NCBI GenBank assembly: GCA_022844575.1
Contig: JALHLL010000173.1
Span: 1 to 7,668 of the forward strand
Origin: a bacterium
Lineage (GTDB): Bacteria > Bacteroidota > Ignavibacteria > Kapaibacteriales > UBA961
Length of the DNA stretch: 7,668 nucleotides
Direction: 5' to 3'
The notes under the pieces were generated by a model, which saw only the letters and a list, made by a program, of their open reading frames with translations, was not told the origin of the DNA and made no database searches. A program made the translations under genes and the position numbers. Shown in pieces: positions 1 to 7,078 of this stretch; positions within the stretch are counted from its first letter, which is position 1, and every line of letters begins with the position of its first letter.

Positions 1-1102
1 CGCCTTTATTATTCGTTGTAATTTGTACGGTTCTATTGCCACCTGTATTGACTTTTAACTCACTCCATCCTACACCATTGTCGGTGAACCATAATCCCGT
101 GCTTGCCAATAAGAAGGAATCTCCTCCGATTTTTTTAATATCATGAGTACCCATAGTTTGTGGATATGATAAATTCTTAATCCACGTTTTACCTTCATCA
201 GAAGAAGAGAGAACTGTTCCCTGAACAGGTTTTGTTTGCCAATGATATGATCCCGTTCCAATAAGAATTATTGAATCGTTTTGAGAAATCGCGCGAACGG
301 TTTCACCATTCAGTTCGTTTATTTTATTCCATGCACCATTATTTTCTATTTCAAAACCATCATCCGTGCCAATAATTATAGAGCCGTTTTTTAATTGTGC
401 TATACAGTTAACGAAATTATTATGAATGCCTTTTCCATACAGTTCCCAAGAATTGTTTTCCATTTTCCAAACACCATTACCGTATGTCGCAGCAAGTAGA
501 GTACCTTGTTCCGTATATATCATTTGCCTTATTGCCGGAAATACAGAATTACCCGATAAATATCCGAAGTTTGTGTTAACGGGATTCCACAAACCTGCTG
601 AAAAACGGTAAAACCCTGTTCCTTTATTGATAGGTAATGGTAAGTAATTATCATAATTTCCGGTACCAACGAAGATATTACCGTCTTTTTCTTCCAGAAT
701 TGCCGTAATATCCGGTGGGGAACCTTGTAGTGGTAACCATGTATTGTTAATCCTATCATATTCCAAAATACCGACGGTAGGATTTGTTAGGGTTTTACCT
801 ACACCGACGTATAATTTGCCGGTTGATGTACAGTACAGTGTATTGACTGTAATAGAACCCGGATTGGCAATTTTATTCCATGAAGCACCTTTATCTGATG
901 AAACGAATACACGGGTGGATGTACAGATATAAATCTCATTATAAACCGTGTTTACAACAATGGTAAGAATATTGTCTTGAGGAAAATTTTCGGTAAGCGA
1001 GAACTTTATTTGTGCATTTGCCGTACAAAATAAGATAAACAGTAATGAAATTCCTAAAGAGAATGTATGTGAATATCTTATGTTGTTATAAAGGAATTGC
1101 AT
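1..1102 (-). CDS. Secreted Asp-box beta-propeller protein, 3' end outside window
   Basis: The frame is open from ATG at 1102-1100 to the left edge, giving 367 codons and no stop, so the C-terminus is missing. Residues 1-30 form a signal peptide: a polar start, a hydrophobic core at about 15-27, and an ANAQ cleavage site. The rest is short beta-strand repeats. Asp-box (BNR) motifs SxDxGxxW are visible at residues 68-75 (SSDKGASW) and 300-307 (SSDEGKTW), with a degenerate copy near 340-346 (TDNGVGW). Segments such as GNIFVGTG (141-148), LLAATYGNGVW (202-212) and SIIIGTDDG (241-249) resemble blades of two-component-regulator or sialidase-type propellers. Such proteins are exported and often surface-attached, and the ligand cannot be read from sequence. 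No good Shine-Dalgarno precedes the ATG. The start lies 9 bases after the stop of the upstream T9SS cargo gene, so co-transcription is likely. A T9SS tail is expected beyond the edge but is not seen. Confidence 0.85.
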   Translation of the reverse strand, partial: MQFLYNNIRYSHTFSLGISLLFILFCTANAQIKFSLTENFPQDNILTIVVNTVYNEIYICTSTRVFVSSDKGASWNKIANPGSITVNTLYCTSTGKLYVGVGKTLTNPTVGILEYDRINNTWLPLQGSPPDITAILEEKDGNIFVGTGNYDNYLPLPINKGTGFYRFSAGLWNPVNTNFGYLSGNSVFPAIRQMIYTEQGTLLAATYGNGVWKMENNSWELYGKGIHNNFVNCIAQLKNGSIIIGTDDGFEIENNGAWNKINELNGETVRAISQNDSIILIGTGSYHWQTKPVQGTVLSSSDEGKTWIKNLSYPQTMGTHDIKKIGGDSFLLASTGLWFTDNGVGWSELKVNTGGNRTVQITTNNKG

Positions 1103-1111
1103 AGGTCTATT

Positions 1112-3286
1112 TTACTTGACTATTGTAAGTAATGAATGATACACACCCGATTCAGTATGAGTAGTAATACCGTATCTGCCTGAAGGGTATGAATCAGTTC
1201 TTATTGTAATATGTCTATTATTTATTGATGTTTCATGATGGAGTACTTCCCCTTGCAAAGAATATATATATAATTCTTTAATATTTTCAGGGCAGTGAAA
1301 TTCAGTATAATCCGACGAAGGGTTAGGATATGTAAAGAGTTCCGATTGATCGGTAGTTTCAGTACTAACAATATTCTCATCATCGTTTTGTTTAGGAAGC
1401 GGTTGCATTAATGCGCCGAATTTATACTTGTTGTTAAAAGCGGTAAAAACCTGATTGCGCTCATTAGCATCCGTTGTATTTAAAACCATAATTTCAGCAA
1501 TCTGACCCTTGAATGAATCGCCGAATGCACCATTATAAGGTATATTATGGAAACGTGTCTGATCAATCACGGCTCCGACCCCAATATCATTATTCGTACC
1601 GAGAATTGTCGGTGAAGAGAAATTAACGGTATAATTGACGGAACTTACCTCGCCGTTAATGCCATTAATTGACAGACGCATTTTTGAGCCGTTGTATGTA
1701 AATTGAACAAGATAAGTGCGATTGGAAAGTATTTGCCTTGAGGCATGCCAAGCATTTGAGCTATTCCAAGCTCCGGCATAAAGTTTAAAGCCCTGTATGT
1801 ACATATTAAAGCCCGATGCCACACCGCCCATTTCAAAAATCACTTGTCGGGATACTACTTCATTACCCGTTCTTATAACCGCAAAAATCGTTTTGGAAAT
1901 TCCACCGCTCACTTCCGTGCTTCCTTGTATTGACATACCTTTATCCTGTCCGAATTCGACAACAGGATTACCATTAATAGTAAAAGATGAGATAGAACGA
2001 TATTTGGGTTTTCTTTGTGGAAGAGTTTGTTCGGCATTATTGTCTGCTCCCATATTATCAAGCCAAAAACTAACCGAAGTATTATCATCACCGTTTAATG
2101 ACCCGGCTGTCAAATAAATATTAGGATTGATTGCTTTTTGATTATCATTGATAATTCCTAAATTATCCGAGGGGACTGTAAAATATCCCCCAAAATATAA
2201 TCTTGATAATGTTCTGTCATATTCAAAAGCATTATAAAAAATTCCGCCATTTACTTCTGTATTCCAAGAATTATCGGCAATTCCATTAAGAGATAACTTA
2301 GCTAATCCTGCATGGTTTCCTCCACCTATCTGTGTGAATGCACCACCTACATAAATGTTACTATCGGAAATCGCAAAAGATAAAACCTGACCGTTCGGGT
2401 TGGTTTTCCACGTTGTGTCAGCTCTTCCACTCCCGCCAAGCTCAACACGAGCAAATGTACTTATAGGATACCCACCTGAATATTTCCACACGCCATCTTC
2501 AAAATAGAATGTAACCCCGAATGCACCGAATCCACCGCTTACATAGAGCATATTATTAAAAATCTGTGCCGAAAATACCAGTGAATTCGGATTCGGCTTC
2601 CAAAGTGAGTCCACTCCACCACCATGAAGTGAAATTTTAGTGAGATGATGAATATCAAAATTATTAACATAGGAAAATGCGCCAGTTACATAGACATCCG
2701 AGTCTGTAAATGCAAAGTCGAAAACACTACCACCAAGAAAATGAATCCAATCAAAATCCGTTTCACCAGCACCGGTTAAGGAAACTCGTGCGATATTTTC
2801 AGTACTAATGGAATTTACGGAATCGAATACACCACCAATATATAAAAATCCCTCATTAATGGCAATTTGATTTACGATGGTACTTCTACCGTCGAAGCCG
2901 ATTATTTTAGGATACCACTGGGCATCGAGTACGGAGTTTGACGATATTTTTGCAATATTTTTTCTCTCAACATCCCCAATCCTGCTGAATGCTCCCGCCA
3001 AGTATATATCATTTCCTTTAATCGCTATTGCCCTTACATCATGATTAGGGATAGGATGCCATGAAGTATCTATTGTACCTGTATTGCTAAAATACCGTGC
3101 TACTTTACTAATAGGATGCACACCGACCGAAGTGAAACTACCTCCTATGTAAACAAAATTTTCCGTGTATTTAATACAAGTAACATAACCATTATTCGGA
3201 AATTCATTAAAATCGGTATTAATTGTTTGTGCTTGCAGATTTGCAAACATTATAAGAAGTATGAAACATAGAAAAAGAGTTTTCAT
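1112..3286 (-). CDS. T9SS cargo protein: seven-repeat delta-60-like propeller, LamG-like domain, type A sorting tail
   Basis: This 724-residue protein has four visible parts. Residues 1-20 are a signal peptide ending AQAQ-like (LQAQ). Residues about 25-375 hold seven repeats of the form Y-[IVLF]-x-G-x-F, at 46, 95, 149, 199, 248, 312 and 364, spaced 49-64 residues. Several are followed by IARxxxxG and DxxW, as in delta-60 (DUF5122) repeats, so a seven-bladed propeller is the natural reading. Residues about 390-625 resemble a concanavalin A/LamG-type jelly roll, with a typical ending (FKGQIAEIMVLN, then a helix and NKYKFG). Residues about 652-724 are a T9SS type A C-terminal sorting domain: YPNPSSD, then LYIYSLQGEVL, YPSGRYGI and a final TIVK. 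The protein should cross the outer membrane through T9SS and be anchored or released. The ATG has an AGGA (3297-3294) seven bases upstream. Substrate is unknown; adhesion or glycan binding is inference. Confidence 0.93.
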   Translation of the reverse strand: MKTLFLCFILLIMFANLQAQTINTDFNEFPNNGYVTCIKYTENFVYIGGSFTSVGVHPISKVARYFSNTGTIDTSWHPIPNHDVRAIAIKGNDIYLAGAFSRIGDVERKNIAKISSNSVLDAQWYPKIIGFDGRSTIVNQIAINEGFLYIGGVFDSVNSISTENIARVSLTGAGETDFDWIHFLGGSVFDFAFTDSDVYVTGAFSYVNNFDIHHLTKISLHGGGVDSLWKPNPNSLVFSAQIFNNMLYVSGGFGAFGVTFYFEDGVWKYSGGYPISTFARVELGGSGRADTTWKTNPNGQVLSFAISDSNIYVGGAFTQIGGGNHAGLAKLSLNGIADNSWNTEVNGGIFYNAFEYDRTLSRLYFGGYFTVPSDNLGIINDNQKAINPNIYLTAGSLNGDDNTSVSFWLDNMGADNNAEQTLPQRKPKYRSISSFTINGNPVVEFGQDKGMSIQGSTEVSGGISKTIFAVIRTGNEVVSRQVIFEMGGVASGFNMYIQGFKLYAGAWNSSNAWHASRQILSNRTYLVQFTYNGSKMRLSINGINGEVSSVNYTVNFSSPTILGTNNDIGVGAVIDQTRFHNIPYNGAFGDSFKGQIAEIMVLNTTDANERNQVFTAFNNKYKFGALMQPLPKQNDDENIVSTETTDQSELFTYPNPSSDYTEFHCPENIKELYIYSLQGEVLHHETSINNRHITIRTDSYPSGRYGITTHTESGVYHSLLTIVK

Positions 3287-3321
3287 CTGATATTCCTAAA
3301 TGAAATAAAAATAGCGTTAAC

Positions 3322-3329
3322 CAAATATA
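3322..3329 (-). promoter_or_regulatory. Candidate -7 element (TATATTTG) for the T9SS cargo operon
   Basis: On the minus strand this octamer matches the Bacteroidota sigma consensus TAnnTTTG exactly. It lies 35 bases upstream of the ATG at 3286, implying a 5' leader of about 30 bases. No TTTG or TTG is found 19-21 bases further upstream, so only half of the promoter is supported. Confidence 0.4.
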
Positions 3330-3500
3330 TTTAATAGGAAATACCCATGGGGTAAGAATTTTGTTATAGGGTGGGGCGTTCAGGAAGGATGTTTGCCAAA
3401 TTTTCTTTTCAGTTACAGCTATTCGCTTGTAATTTTTGTTTTACAGAGAAGGTGTGAATTTACATGCTCCATTTTTGCATCGAAAGGTTGTTTGGTGTAC

Positions 3501-3529
3501 AAAAAAAATCCCTTACTCAGTAAGGGATT
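3501..3529 (-). terminator. Intrinsic terminator after the outer-membrane barrel gene
   Basis: A perfect inverted repeat (AATCCCTTACT at 3507-3517, AGTAAGGGATT at 3519-3529) forms a stem of about 10 base pairs with a minimal loop. On the minus strand it runs into a tract of eight T (3508-3501, partly paired in the stem). It sits 35 bases downstream of the stop of the barrel gene and insulates it from the cargo operon. The plus side has no T tract, so the terminator works one way. Confidence 0.88.
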
Positions 3530-3564
3530 AAGATTAGATCATCTGATTCGTATGAAGGTTAGGA

Positions 3565-4176
3565 TCAGTCTAAATTATATGTAAGACCCAAATTTGCATT
3601 GAGTAAACCATTCCATTGCATATCATCAACAAATACACGCGTATACTGTACATTCATATCTATTCCCCATTGAGAAGAAATAGGGACATTAAATCCTACT
3701 TTAGGTGTGACGACAAAATAGATCTGTCTGTCAAATATATAAGATGTTAATCCTAAGAAAGAGCTGTTCAACGAAATATACCTGATAAGCAGTCCGGCAT
3801 CCAAGCCCGCATAAGGTTGAAACGAGGCACCTTCGGTTCGCCAATGAACTCCGCCGGTAATAGGGATTATTTGTTCTTGCCATGTAGAGAATTCAAAGAA
3901 GAAAGTTTGTAATTCTGATTCTTTTTTTGTTGGGATAAAGTAATATCCCGTATTAACGGAGAAACTTAGATTCTCACTTTGACGCAAAAATACACCACCA
4001 TTAAAACCATAGCCAATACTATAAATATCATCGCTATTTCCCAATGCCTTGACACCATTAGCAGTGAAGTATGCCTGTGTTTTCCAAGATAGCTTATTCT
4101 GCGATATCTCTTGCGATGTGCCATAATATGAAACACATAATAACATTAAACTAAACAAAATGGAACGTGTTTTCAC
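3565..4176 (-). CDS. Small outer-membrane beta-barrel protein
   Basis: The 203-residue product starts with a signal peptide (residues 1 to about 22: MKTRS, a hydrophobic core, then YYGTSQ). After that it shows alternating hydrophobic/polar strands with aromatic girdles, typical of eight-stranded barrels of the OMP_b-brl/OmpW/PorT-like type: YSIGYGFNGGVFL (52-64), LSFSVNTGYYF (70-80), PYAGLDAGLLIRY (121-133), VVTPKVGFNVPI (155-166), and a final strand NANLGLTYNLD (193-203). The start is GTG at 4176-4174, supported by GGGAG (4187-4183) six bases upstream, and no ATG fits better. The gene appears to be monocistronic, with its own terminator. A TATAAT sits at 4246-4241 on the minus strand, but with no good -35 partner. 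The function is not recognisable: it could be a pore, an adhesin or a structural protein. Membrane location is well supported by the signal peptide and strand pattern. Confidence 0.85.
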   Translation of the reverse strand: MKTRSILFSLMLLCVSYYGTSQEISQNKLSWKTQAYFTANGVKALGNSDDIYSIGYGFNGGVFLRQSENLSFSVNTGYYFIPTKKESELQTFFFEFSTWQEQIIPITGGVHWRTEGASFQPYAGLDAGLLIRYISLNSSFLGLTSYIFDRQIYFVVTPKVGFNVPISSQWGIDMNVQYTRVFVDDMQWNGLLNANLGLTYNLD

Positions 4177-4201
4177 AAAGCTCTCCCTTTCAATATTACT
4201 G

Positions 4202-4233
4202 TTGAGAAAAAATAAATTTTATTAATAATTTTG
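4202..4233 (+). promoter_or_regulatory. Candidate plus-strand promoter in the recA-proximal spacer
   Basis: TTG at 4202-4204 and TAATTTTG at 4226-4233 are separated by 21 bases, matching the Bacteroidota layout (TTG/TTTG, 19-21 bases, TAnnTTTG). Transcription would start near 4240 and run toward the hairpin at 4545-4580. The region is very AT-rich, so a chance match is possible. Confidence 0.35.
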
Positions 4234-4302
4234 ATAAAATATTATAACGCGGACACCTAGTTTATAGCAGGCTTACAGTTTAACTACTCTATGAGGTCAT
4301 AA

Positions 4303-4554
4303 GTCAAGCTTGAACATTCAGCAAAAACTACTCCCCTCAAAAGTAAAGTAAATTACGTGTTATCAGCTTTTAAGGCGTTACCAGACATGAATGATATAAA
4401 CAAAAATAACAATTTTCCATTGAATGATGTGCTTTCAGGAAGCATTATATGGGGTAGCTTACATTTCAATAGAAATATAGTTAATCCAAAACTAATAGGG
4501 CTTGACATACAAGAGACATTTAGTAGTAGGTTATCATCAACAAAACGGGATTGA
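4303..4554 (+). other. Open stretch of unknown status in the spacer (small protein, remnant or RNA)
   Basis: The 427-base spacer 4177-4603 has no recognisable gene. It does hold one open plus-strand stretch, from just after a TAA at 4300-4302 to TGA at 4552-4554. Its longest credible reading starts at GTG 4357 (65 codons). A shorter reading starts at ATG 4387 (MNDINKNN). I recognise no family. No convincing Shine-Dalgarno precedes either start, and the stop lies inside the left arm of the terminator hairpin, which argues against efficient translation. The stretch sits between a promoter-like sequence (4202-4233) and a hairpin with a T6 tail. It could therefore be a small RNA of about 340 bases, a small protein gene, or decayed coding DNA. 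These options cannot be separated from this sequence alone. Confidence 0.25.
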
Positions 4555-4580
4555 CAAAACTGCCAATCCCGTGCTTTTTT
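4545..4580 (+). terminator. Intrinsic terminator, strongest on plus strand, probably also serves recA
   Basis: The arms ACGGGATTG (4545-4553) and CAATCCCGT (4564-4572) form a perfect 9 bp stem with a 10-base loop. On the plus strand GC and then six T (4575-4580) follow. On the minus strand the hairpin lies 31 bases past the recA stop and is followed by a weaker T-rich tail (TTTGTTG). It is probably bidirectional: it ends recA and any plus-strand transcript entering from 4240. Confidence 0.8.
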
Positions 4581-4603
4581 ATAAAGTTTTTTAAATCTTA
4601 CGC

Positions 4604-5641
4604 TTACTTTTCCAAAGGCATTCCGAGTGCCTCGCGTACTTCTCCTTCCAATTGAGCGAAGAGAGTACTATTGTCCTGAAGAAGTTTACGAAGGGCATCT
4701 CGTCCTTGCACACGTTCTTCTTTATAGGTCATCCACGAACCTGAACGATTGATAATACCGTTTTCAAGTGCTATATCGAGCATATCACCAACTTTGGAGA
4801 TACCCTCATTATACATAATATCAAACTCCGCTTCCTTGAATGGCGGGGCGACTTTGTTTTTAAGAATTTTTACCCGTACACGATTTCCTACAATTTCCGG
4901 TCCATCCTTAATTACATCCTTTTTACGTATATCCATACGAACGGATGCATAAAACTTGAGAGCATTACCACCGGTGGTTGTTTCGGGATTGCCATAAACT
5001 ACGCCGATTTTATTACGTAATTGATTGGTGAACATGACAAGGGTATTCGATTTGCCTATGGCTGCATTCAATTTGCGCATTGCTTGCGACATAAGTCGTG
5101 CTTGTGAACCCATTTGAGCATCACCCATATCTCCTTCTATTTCTACACGGGGAGTAAGAGCGGCTACGGAGTCAATAACTACTACATCTATTGCGCCGGA
5201 GCGAACTAATGTTTCCACAATTTCCAATGCTTGTTCGCCAAATTCCGGTTGTGAAAGCAAAAGATTATTCAAGTCAACACCCAAACGCTGGGCATACTTA
5301 ATATCCAAAGCATGTTCCGTATCAACAAATGCTGCCAAACCGCCGGCTTTTTGAGCATTGGCTATTACATGCAAACACACGGTAGTTTTACCCGAGGATT
5401 CGGGACCAAAGATTTCGACGATACGCCCTTTCGGAAGCCCCCCTATGCCGATAGCGGCATCGAAAGACAAACATCCCGTTGATATAGCTTCGACAGGAAC
5501 GATATTCTGATCGTTCAGCCGCATAATGGAACCCTTGCCGAACTGTTTTTCTATCTGCTCTATTGCTCCTTGTGCAAGTTTCATTTTTGTATCACTGACA
5601 CTCGTCTGAACAGCCGTCTGTTTCTCCGAAGATTTAGCCAT
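4604..5641 (-). CDS. recA: RecA recombinase
   Basis: RecA binds single-stranded DNA, forms ATP-dependent filaments, catalyses homologous strand exchange and stimulates LexA-type self-cleavage. The 345-residue length is normal. Visible landmarks are KQFGKGSIMRL (32-42), Walker A GPESSGKTT (79-87), VDTEHALD (106-113) with the ATPase glutamate E109, Walker B VVVIDS (153-158), loop L1 region with GDMGDAQMGSQARLMSQA (170-187), and loop L2 with FTNQLRNKIGV and NPETTTGGNALKF (204-230). The C-terminal domain includes GSWMTY (301-306). The N-terminus is about 12 residues longer than in E. coli. The tail after residue 330 is short and only mildly acidic. The ATG has a weak AAGG nine bases upstream. The gene is probably transcribed alone from a promoter in 5678-5709 and ends at the hairpin at 4545-4572. 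No interruption or intein is present. Confidence 0.98.
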   Translation of the reverse strand: MAKSSEKQTAVQTSVSDTKMKLAQGAIEQIEKQFGKGSIMRLNDQNIVPVEAISTGCLSFDAAIGIGGLPKGRIVEIFGPESSGKTTVCLHVIANAQKAGGLAAFVDTEHALDIKYAQRLGVDLNNLLLSQPEFGEQALEIVETLVRSGAIDVVVIDSVAALTPRVEIEGDMGDAQMGSQARLMSQAMRKLNAAIGKSNTLVMFTNQLRNKIGVVYGNPETTTGGNALKFYASVRMDIRKKDVIKDGPEIVGNRVRVKILKNKVAPPFKEAEFDIMYNEGISKVGDMLDIALENGIINRSGSWMTYKEERVQGRDALRKLLQDNSTLFAQLEGEVREALGMPLEK

Positions 5642-5677
5642 ATCGTAAAACCTTTGATAAAATGTAAAATCCTGGTG

Positions 5678-5709
5678 CGAAAATAGTAAAAACTCTTATC
5701 GGCAGCAAA
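5678..5709 (-). promoter_or_regulatory. Candidate recA promoter
   Basis: On the minus strand TTTG (5709-5706) is followed after 20 bases by TATTTTCG (5685-5678). The second element has one mismatch to TAnnTTTG. Transcription would begin roughly 30 bases before the recA ATG. The spacing and position are good, and the single mismatch keeps confidence moderate. The rest of the 132-base spacer (5642-5773) shows no gene and no terminator for the upstream protease, so readthrough from the protease into recA is also possible. Confidence 0.4.
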
Positions 5710-5773
5710 TCATTTCCGAAATAATTTTCCACCTGCTGCTTTCGTTATTGATAAGTACATGCTTTTCTTTTTA

Positions 5774-6928
5774 TTATAATCTTTTTAGCTCATCATCTTC
5801 ATTTAGGTTTTGTACCTCTTGCAAGGCACTTTCCACATTGATTACACCATACCCTTGAGGCTCTTTGGGGTAATTTTCCAATTGCACCGCTGTTTGCGAA
5901 AGGATGCTTTTTATCTCGGTAGGGTCAAGACTTGGGCGTAATTCTAACATTTGTGCTATAACAGAGCAGACAATTGGTGCGGCAAAGGACGTACCGTCCA
6001 CAAATTTATAATGTGGAGATATTATACTTTCCGTTGACATCCTTTCTCGTATATGTTTACGCAATGTTGCTACCGATTGCGTTTTTACAAGTTGTAAGGG
6101 CAAATGCGTTTCCGCAATAAACAGTGGAAAAGTCCGTAAAAGCATATCGTCAGTCATGGCTTCCATAGCACAAAGTGCTGCCGCTTCCCTGTGAACGGAG
6201 GTGTGCGGCAATATGGGTGCGGCAAGCCACATAGCAGGTGCTATTATTTCCGGCTTAATATTGTTAAAAATCGTTTTTCCGAAAGTTGTCTGATAGAGCG
6301 AATCATCTTTACGGATAATATTATTCTTGTCATCAAGTCCGCCGACGGTAATAGCGGAGGGTGCGCTTGCCGGAGGACGTAAAGGCGCATTAAAATTATT
6401 TCCTGCTGCGGTAACGATTGTAATTCCTTGTTGAACCAAACGCTCTACTTCGGCAATTACAGGGTGATTAAGAGAGTGATCAATCTCATCGGCATAAACG
6501 GAAAGATTGATGATTTTTATGCCGAAACGCTCACTATTGGCTGAACACCATTGCAAAGCGCGTACTATCGTTTGAGTCGAAATAATACTATTCTGGTGCA
6601 TAGTCCTCACTAACACTACATTTGATTTCGGCGCAAGCGAACGATAATGTCCTGAAGAGAGATAACCGTTACCGGCGGCGGTACATGCCGTCATAGTACC
6701 ATGCCATGATGAAATTTCTATCTCAGTGGGCGGCATATCGTCCTCAATATCGTGAACTGCATCGTAATAGGCAAGGATACGATTTTCGGGTTGAATTAAA
6801 TCGGGGTGAGGAACAAATCCCGAATCAATAATGGCGATTGTTACTCCTTTTCCTGTTAATTCTGAAAATGCACGTAGCCGCACCGGTAGTGATAGAGCAG
6901 GGCTTATGGTAGGTAAAATAGTTTGCAT
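5774..6928 (-). CDS. Subtilisin-like serine protease (S8), no signal peptide, with inserted segment
   Basis: This 384-residue protein is an S8 (subtilase) peptidase with all catalytic landmarks: Asp35 in IIDSG (33-37), His76 in WHGT (75-78), oxyanion Asn177 in AAGNN (174-178), and Ser314 in DGTSFAAP (311-318). HPDL (41-44), ITVGGLDD (193-200) and KPEIIAP (225-231) also fit the fold. There is no signal peptide, and only about 25 residues precede the fold, so neither a normal inhibitory prodomain nor an export signal is present. This suggests a cytoplasmic or intracellular-type subtilase. Between IIAPAMWLAAP and the serine motif lies a segment of about 65 residues (240-306). Common subtilases have roughly 15-20 there, so about 45-50 residues look inserted; the segment is rich in Ala, Met, Leu and charged residues and probably helical. 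A P-domain and T9SS tail are absent. No Shine-Dalgarno precedes the ATG. Substrate and role are unknown. Confidence 0.92.
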   Translation of the reverse strand: MQTILPTISPALSLPVRLRAFSELTGKGVTIAIIDSGFVPHPDLIQPENRILAYYDAVHDIEDDMPPTEIEISSWHGTMTACTAAGNGYLSSGHYRSLAPKSNVVLVRTMHQNSIISTQTIVRALQWCSANSERFGIKIINLSVYADEIDHSLNHPVIAEVERLVQQGITIVTAAGNNFNAPLRPPASAPSAITVGGLDDKNNIIRKDDSLYQTTFGKTIFNNIKPEIIAPAMWLAAPILPHTSVHREAAALCAMEAMTDDMLLRTFPLFIAETHLPLQLVKTQSVATLRKHIRERMSTESIISPHYKFVDGTSFAAPIVCSVIAQMLELRPSLDPTEIKSILSQTAVQLENYPKEPQGYGVINVESALQEVQNLNEDDELKRL

Positions 6929-7078
6929 TGATAATTATTTTGTATGATATATCTATAAATAGACGCTTGTTTACTCTCTTTACTGTTTGGATAGGTCGAA
7001 ACTAATTTATAATACTTATAGCAGTATTCAAAAATGGAACAAAAAGAGGAGAAAGGCGGTATATAGGGTAAAATAAAA
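6929..7078. promoter_or_regulatory. Divergent intergenic region
   Basis: These 150 AT-rich bases separate the minus-strand protease from the plus-strand propeller gene and must hold promoters for both. No exact TAnnTTTG element is found on either strand. TATAAT occurs at 7008-7013 (plus) with TTGGAT 15 bases upstream, too close for a good sigma-70 match. A purine-rich run (AAAGAGGAGAAAGG, about 7044-7057) resembles a ribosome site but lies more than 20 bases before the ATG at 7079. Confidence 0.4.

Noticed and set aside
1797..2117. Plus-strand open frame of 106 codons inside the T9SS cargo gene
   Set aside because: It is antisense to a well-supported gene with clear domains and shows no motif of its own.
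3393..3584. Plus-strand open frame of 63 codons between the cargo and barrel genes
   Set aside because: It starts at TTG, runs through the intrinsic terminator and into the end of the barrel gene, and has no ribosome site or recognisable motif.
4210..4245. AT-rich imperfect palindrome (ATTTTAT ... ATAAAAT) as a terminator or origin element
   Set aside because: It is made only of A and T, has a weak stem, and lies where a promoter is expected; chance in AT-rich DNA explains it.
5695..5755. Inverted pieces CTTATC/GATAAG and GCAGCA/TGCTGC upstream of recA as a LexA-type operator
   Set aside because: The two pairs do not share a centre (about 5725 and 5720), the arms are only six bases long with long spacers, and no known SOS box is recognisable.
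7034..7066. Ten-codon leader frame (MEQKEEKGGI) before the right-hand propeller gene
   Set aside because: It has no regulatory codon run or attenuator hairpin; a short frame like this is expected by chance.
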